From: an uncultured Candidatus Melainabacteria bacterium
GTDB taxonomy: Bacteria > Cyanobacteriota > Vampirovibrionia > Gastranaerophilales > Gastranaerophilaceae
Reading direction: 5' to 3'
Assembly: GCA_934692665.1 (NCBI GenBank)
Contig: CAKUUG010000026.1
Location: 1 to 26,478 of the forward strand
Length of the DNA: 26,478 nucleotides
In this document: positions 24,099 through 26,478 of the stretch, one piece after another
How the letters are laid out: each line of letters opens with the position of its first letter
Position numbering within the stretch: the first letter of the stretch is position 1
Notes under the pieces: generated by a model
Told to the model about the DNA's origin: nothing
Database searches by the model: none
What the model saw: only the letters and a program-made list of their open reading frames with translations
Program-made: the position numbers and the translations under genes

Positions 24099-24257
24099 AT
24101 GGAATACGAAAATGATTTAGAATTGTGCGAATATAACCCAATGAGCATTGAATACCAAAACGAAATTCAAGCACTTGCAGCACTCGTTGAAAAACCGGCA
24201 ATGAGCTTTTTTGAAAAATTAATGAAAAGAATTATTTTAGCACATGGAAATGCTTAA
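24099..24257 (+). CDS. Small unrecognised protein
   Basis: 52 residues, acidic at the front (YENDLELCEYNPMS) and basic/amphipathic at the end (FFEKLMKRIILAHGNA). I chose ATG at 24099, since AAGGA (24086-24090) lies 8 nt upstream. A longer version from ATG 24054 (67 residues) has TATAAA six nt before it, so both starts could be used. No domain is recognised. It overlaps the stop of the 24254 gene by 4 nt (convergent). Base composition and codon use are like the neighbours. A real gene is likely but not certain. Confidence 0.6.
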   Translation: MEYENDLELCEYNPMSIEYQNEIQALAALVEKPAMSFFEKLMKRIILAHGNA

Positions 24258-24898
24258 CTGAAAAAATTCTTTTTTACGTTTTGCTTATGGAATTCTCCAC
24301 CGGCACACACAATTTCAATAACTTTTAACAAGAACTCTCTAGGAGCATCAGGCTGACTAATGTAGAGTTCTTGATTGTCTTTGTGTTTAATTGTCATAAT
24401 TGTTCCTCTGGCTTTTTCTGCAGGAACATATAAAGAAGCTATTTCGTTTTCTAAAATTGCATTCATTTGAGTATCGAGGTCGTCATTTTCTTTGACCAAC
24501 TTTGTAAAATCACCATTGATTGCAAAAATTCTACCGCAAAACATCGGGCCTGCATCTTTTCTAGGCAGTGCCTTCGGCGACAAATTGAATCTTGATGTAA
24601 AACTTATTGTGTGCCATAAAACATTAACAATAGCTAACGTTTGCGTTGAATCTACAGTACATTTTACATTTTGTATAGGAACATTTCTTACATTCAAAGA
24701 CTGTCTTAAATATTCTAATACAGAAGCTAAATTCTCTAAAATTCCACCAAACATTTCTTTTGTGTTCATTGTTGCTTGATGAAATTCTATAAATTGCTTA
24801 TACATATAAACAGCAACAAGTCCTGCTCTCTGTTGAATAATGGATGACTGCTGAGCTCTAACCTCTAAATTATCAAGACTTTCAAAATTGTTTTGCAA
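24254..24898 (-). CDS. Unrecognised protein of 214 residues
   Basis: No domain or motif I can name. There are no signal or membrane segments, so it is probably cytoplasmic. The N-terminal third is helical with Q-rich turns; the middle has TVDSTQTLAIVNVLWHTISF and RKDAGPMFCGRIFAINGDF; the C-terminal part (MTIKHKDNQELYISQPDAP) looks like beta strands. The start is TTG at 24898-24896, supported by AAGGA 9 nt upstream (24908-24912) and the lack of a nearby ATG. Seems single-gene, with no operon partner. Confidence 0.75.
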   Translation of the reverse strand: MQNNFESLDNLEVRAQQSSIIQQRAGLVAVYMYKQFIEFHQATMNTKEMFGGILENLASVLEYLRQSLNVRNVPIQNVKCTVDSTQTLAIVNVLWHTISFTSRFNLSPKALPRKDAGPMFCGRIFAINGDFTKLVKENDDLDTQMNAILENEIASLYVPAEKARGTIMTIKHKDNQELYISQPDAPREFLLKVIEIVCAGGEFHKQNVKKNFFS

Positions 24899-25045
24899 TA
24901 AACTAATTCCTTATTTTTTTAAAGGGGATATCCATCAAAATAATATAATAAAAGGGAAGTATTTTATATAATAATATGATTATTCTTTACATTTTTAAAT
25001 ACTTAACAAAAATTATTTATCCTTTTTATTATGCTAAAATTTATT
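24899..25045. other. Intergenic AT-rich stretch
   Basis: Carries the Shine-Dalgarno of the 24254 gene and presumably its promoter (several TATAAT-like boxes between 24940 and 24980). No open reading frame or RNA gene is visible. Confidence 0.4.
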
Positions 25046-25074
25046 AAAAAAAAAGGGGGGAGAAATCTCCCCCC
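25046..25074 (-). terminator. Strong terminator of the Cys-rich gene
   Basis: GGGGGGAGA (25055-25063) pairs with TCTCCCCCC (25066-25074). On the minus strand the stem is followed by nine T. It lies 22 bases after the stop of the Cys-rich gene and is by far the most GC-rich spot in the region. Confidence 0.9.
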
Positions 25075-25096
25075 TACGAATTGAAAATAGTATAAA

Positions 25097-26478
25097 TCAT
25101 TTTAAAGTCTTTATACATCTGACTGACCTACCGTATTGATAAGTAGAATAATCTCTACGATTTAGGGTATAACCATTTATATCCATATTGTATGCAATGC
25201 CTGATTTTCCTTTAACTAATACAGACCACAAACTTGCCGGATAACAGTGAACATCTTCGCGTTCTAATTTAAGACAAGCATTGATTGTTATTACACCCGT
25301 ATTAGGATTTTTAGTGTACATTTGAGGATCGTCCAAACAAGCCCAATCAGGTGGATCACTGGTATTGGTATTTCCTTTCCAGTTGTTATAAACAACACAT
25401 TGTCTTGCAAGCGTATCATTACATCTTGTTAGTCCAGTATCACTAACACCACTACAAATTTGCAATCCATTATCACCAAGATTTCTTGAATAACTATTTA
25501 CAGCAACTTCTATTTCATCTAAAGTTGGTAATCGCCAATCAGTACCAAGACTGCTACAAATTGCATTTGCTGCAGGCCAATTGCATTGAGTTCTACCACT
25601 ACCAGAATAGCTACCATTTGAATAATTAGTAAAGAATTCACCACCAGTCCAGCAACAACGTGCATTTTCATCCGTACAGTGGCTAGTAGAACTGTAAGCA
25701 GCCGTATAAATTTTCACACCTGCACTTGTAGGTATATCAAGCCCACCATCACCAACATTATACTTGGTCATACACATGCTAGTTTTACCAATTTTTATCC
25801 TCATTGACCAAGATTGGCAATCGCATCTACCTTCTTCTAAATTGTATCCATTATCACATTCATCACATTTGTTAGAACTAGAACAAACCGCACAGTTTGG
25901 AATACTTGGACAGCCAACACAAGCACCATTTTTCAATTTATATCCAGGATCACATTCTTTGCAGTAACCTGATGAAGGGACGCATCTATTACAGTTAGGA
26001 GTTTTTTTGCGACAAAATACAGGATATACTCCGCCAGGACAGTAATATTGATCCAAACAGCCAGAACATTGCACACCTAGATAATCACCATTAAATTCAT
26101 ATTTAGTAGTTGAAGCAAATTTACCCGCTCCGCATTTACTACATGATGTCGCACCTTCCTCTAGAGAAGCATCTGCATTTTTTGTATAGCATCCGTTTTT
26201 ATTTTTGCCATCACAATAATAACCTTTTGGACATTTTGTACAAGTGCCGTTTTCTGGGTAATATCCAGCAATGCATTTTGTACAAGCACCGGTTTTATTA
26301 TTGCAATTTACACAATTAGAATCTTTTGATGAACAAGCGATACATGATGTTCCCGTATTAGAACTAGAATATGTACCTCCAGTACACTCATACCAACTGT
26401 CATCTCCATTAGGACATGCATAACCCGGTGTACATTCTCCACAAGAACCGTTAGCTTTTGGATAGTATCCTGGTTTAC
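25097..26478 (-). CDS. Cys-rich repeat protein with C-terminal WRLPT (DUF1566-like) domain, 5' end outside window
   Basis: 459 residues of a longer, probably secreted or surface protein; the reading frame stays open to the window edge, so an ATG at 26074 is internal. From about 25800 to 26478 it is built of short Cys modules like furin/TNFR/EGF receptors: GYYPENGTCTKCPKGYYC, CNRCVPSSGYCKECDPGYKL, CVGCPSIPNCAVCSSSNKC. The C-terminal part (25097 to about 25780) has GTDWRLPTLDEIE (WRLPT at about 25526-25540) and LWSVLVKGK...SVRCIK, typical of the DUF1566/Lcl_C domain found on bacterial surface proteins. Many disulfides are implied. The host or prey contact role is a guess. Confidence 0.82.
   Translation of the reverse strand, partial: KPGYYPKANGSCGECTPGYACPNGDDSWYECTGGTYSSSNTGTSCIACSSKDSNCVNCNNKTGACTKCIAGYYPENGTCTKCPKGYYCDGKNKNGCYTKNADASLEEGATSCSKCGAGKFASTTKYEFNGDYLGVQCSGCLDQYYCPGGVYPVFCRKKTPNCNRCVPSSGYCKECDPGYKLKNGACVGCPSIPNCAVCSSSNKCDECDNGYNLEEGRCDCQSWSMRIKIGKTSMCMTKYNVGDGGLDIPTSAGVKIYTAAYSSTSHCTDENARCCWTGGEFFTNYSNGSYSGSGRTQCNWPAANAICSSLGTDWRLPTLDEIEVAVNSYSRNLGDNGLQICSGVSDTGLTRCNDTLARQCVVYNNWKGNTNTSDPPDWACLDDPQMYTKNPNTGVITINACLKLEREDVHCYPASLWSVLVKGKSGIAYNMDINGYTLNRRDYSTYQYGRSVRCIKTLK

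Noticed and set aside
25097..26074. Separate start at ATG 26074 for the Cys-rich gene
   Set aside because: The same frame continues open upstream with more Cys modules to the window edge, so this ATG is internal.
1..26478. CRISPR arrays, tRNA or rRNA genes, insertion sequences, prophage
   Set aside because: Read through the gaps on both strands: no regularly spaced repeats, no cloverleaf with a T-arm, no transposase. The only trace of possible transfer is the ART relic.

Overview
The window is strongly AT-rich, almost fully coding DNA carrying mostly housekeeping genes of a bacterium. The best guess is an uncultured gut member of Vampirovibrionia/Melainabacteria (Gastranaerophilales-like), the non-photosynthetic relatives of Cyanobacteria. 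This rests on a DUF3326 gene (a family I associate with cyanobacteria and plants), a pilin-like protein with a pseudopilin-type tail, a TrpRS with an iron-sulfur-type cysteine motif, Asn-rich proteins with a VNFTG motif, and a very Cys-rich secreted-type protein. The placement is inference, not proof. No rRNA, tRNA, CRISPR array, insertion sequence or phage block was seen.

Layout. 1-1112 (-): partial GAF-GGDEF protein with a TTG start. 1221-1496 (-): YggU/DUF167. 1588-4735 (+): bifunctional (p)ppGpp synthetase/hydrolase overlapping ribF. 4914-7113 (+): an overlapping pair of unrecognised, probably membrane-associated proteins, then dedA and a terminator. 7851-8581 (+): a frameshifted relic of an ADP-ribosyltransferase-like gene. 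8578-10027 (-): cupin, panD and a WG-repeat protein. 10181-10923: divergent XRE and LuxR-type regulators bracketed by similar hairpins. 11036-12005 (-): rpsF-ssb-rpsR. 12094-16925 (-): a large TPR protein, trpS, an M20 peptidase and dapF. 16986-17867 (+): spermidine-synthase-like protein. 17929-22592 (+): ROK glucokinase, holA, holB, DUF3326 and a pilin-like protein, tightly packed. 22666-22893 (+): small superinfection-immunity-type membrane protein. 22890-23980 (-): tsaE-tsaB. 24099-24898: a small and a medium unknown gene, convergent. 25097-26478 (-): C-terminal part of a Cys-rich protein.

How the genes fit together. The intact genes cover stringent response (rel), flavin cofactors (ribF), pantothenate/CoA precursor (panD), lysine/peptidoglycan precursor (dapF), translation (trpS, rpsF, rpsR), tRNA t6A modification (tsaB, tsaE), replication (holA, holB, ssb) and glucose phosphorylation. 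Packing is tight: 4-8 nt overlaps inside operons and overlapping stop codons at convergent pairs.

Most worth a second look: the degenerate GGDEF domain with an intact I-site; the two-gene membrane cassette 4914-7113; the ADP-ribosyltransferase relic; the Fe-S-type motif of TrpRS; several gene starts with a -10 box about 6 nt before the start codon and no Shine-Dalgarno (possible leaderless mRNAs); the pilin-like protein without a prepilin peptidase motif; and the Cys-rich surface-type protein.
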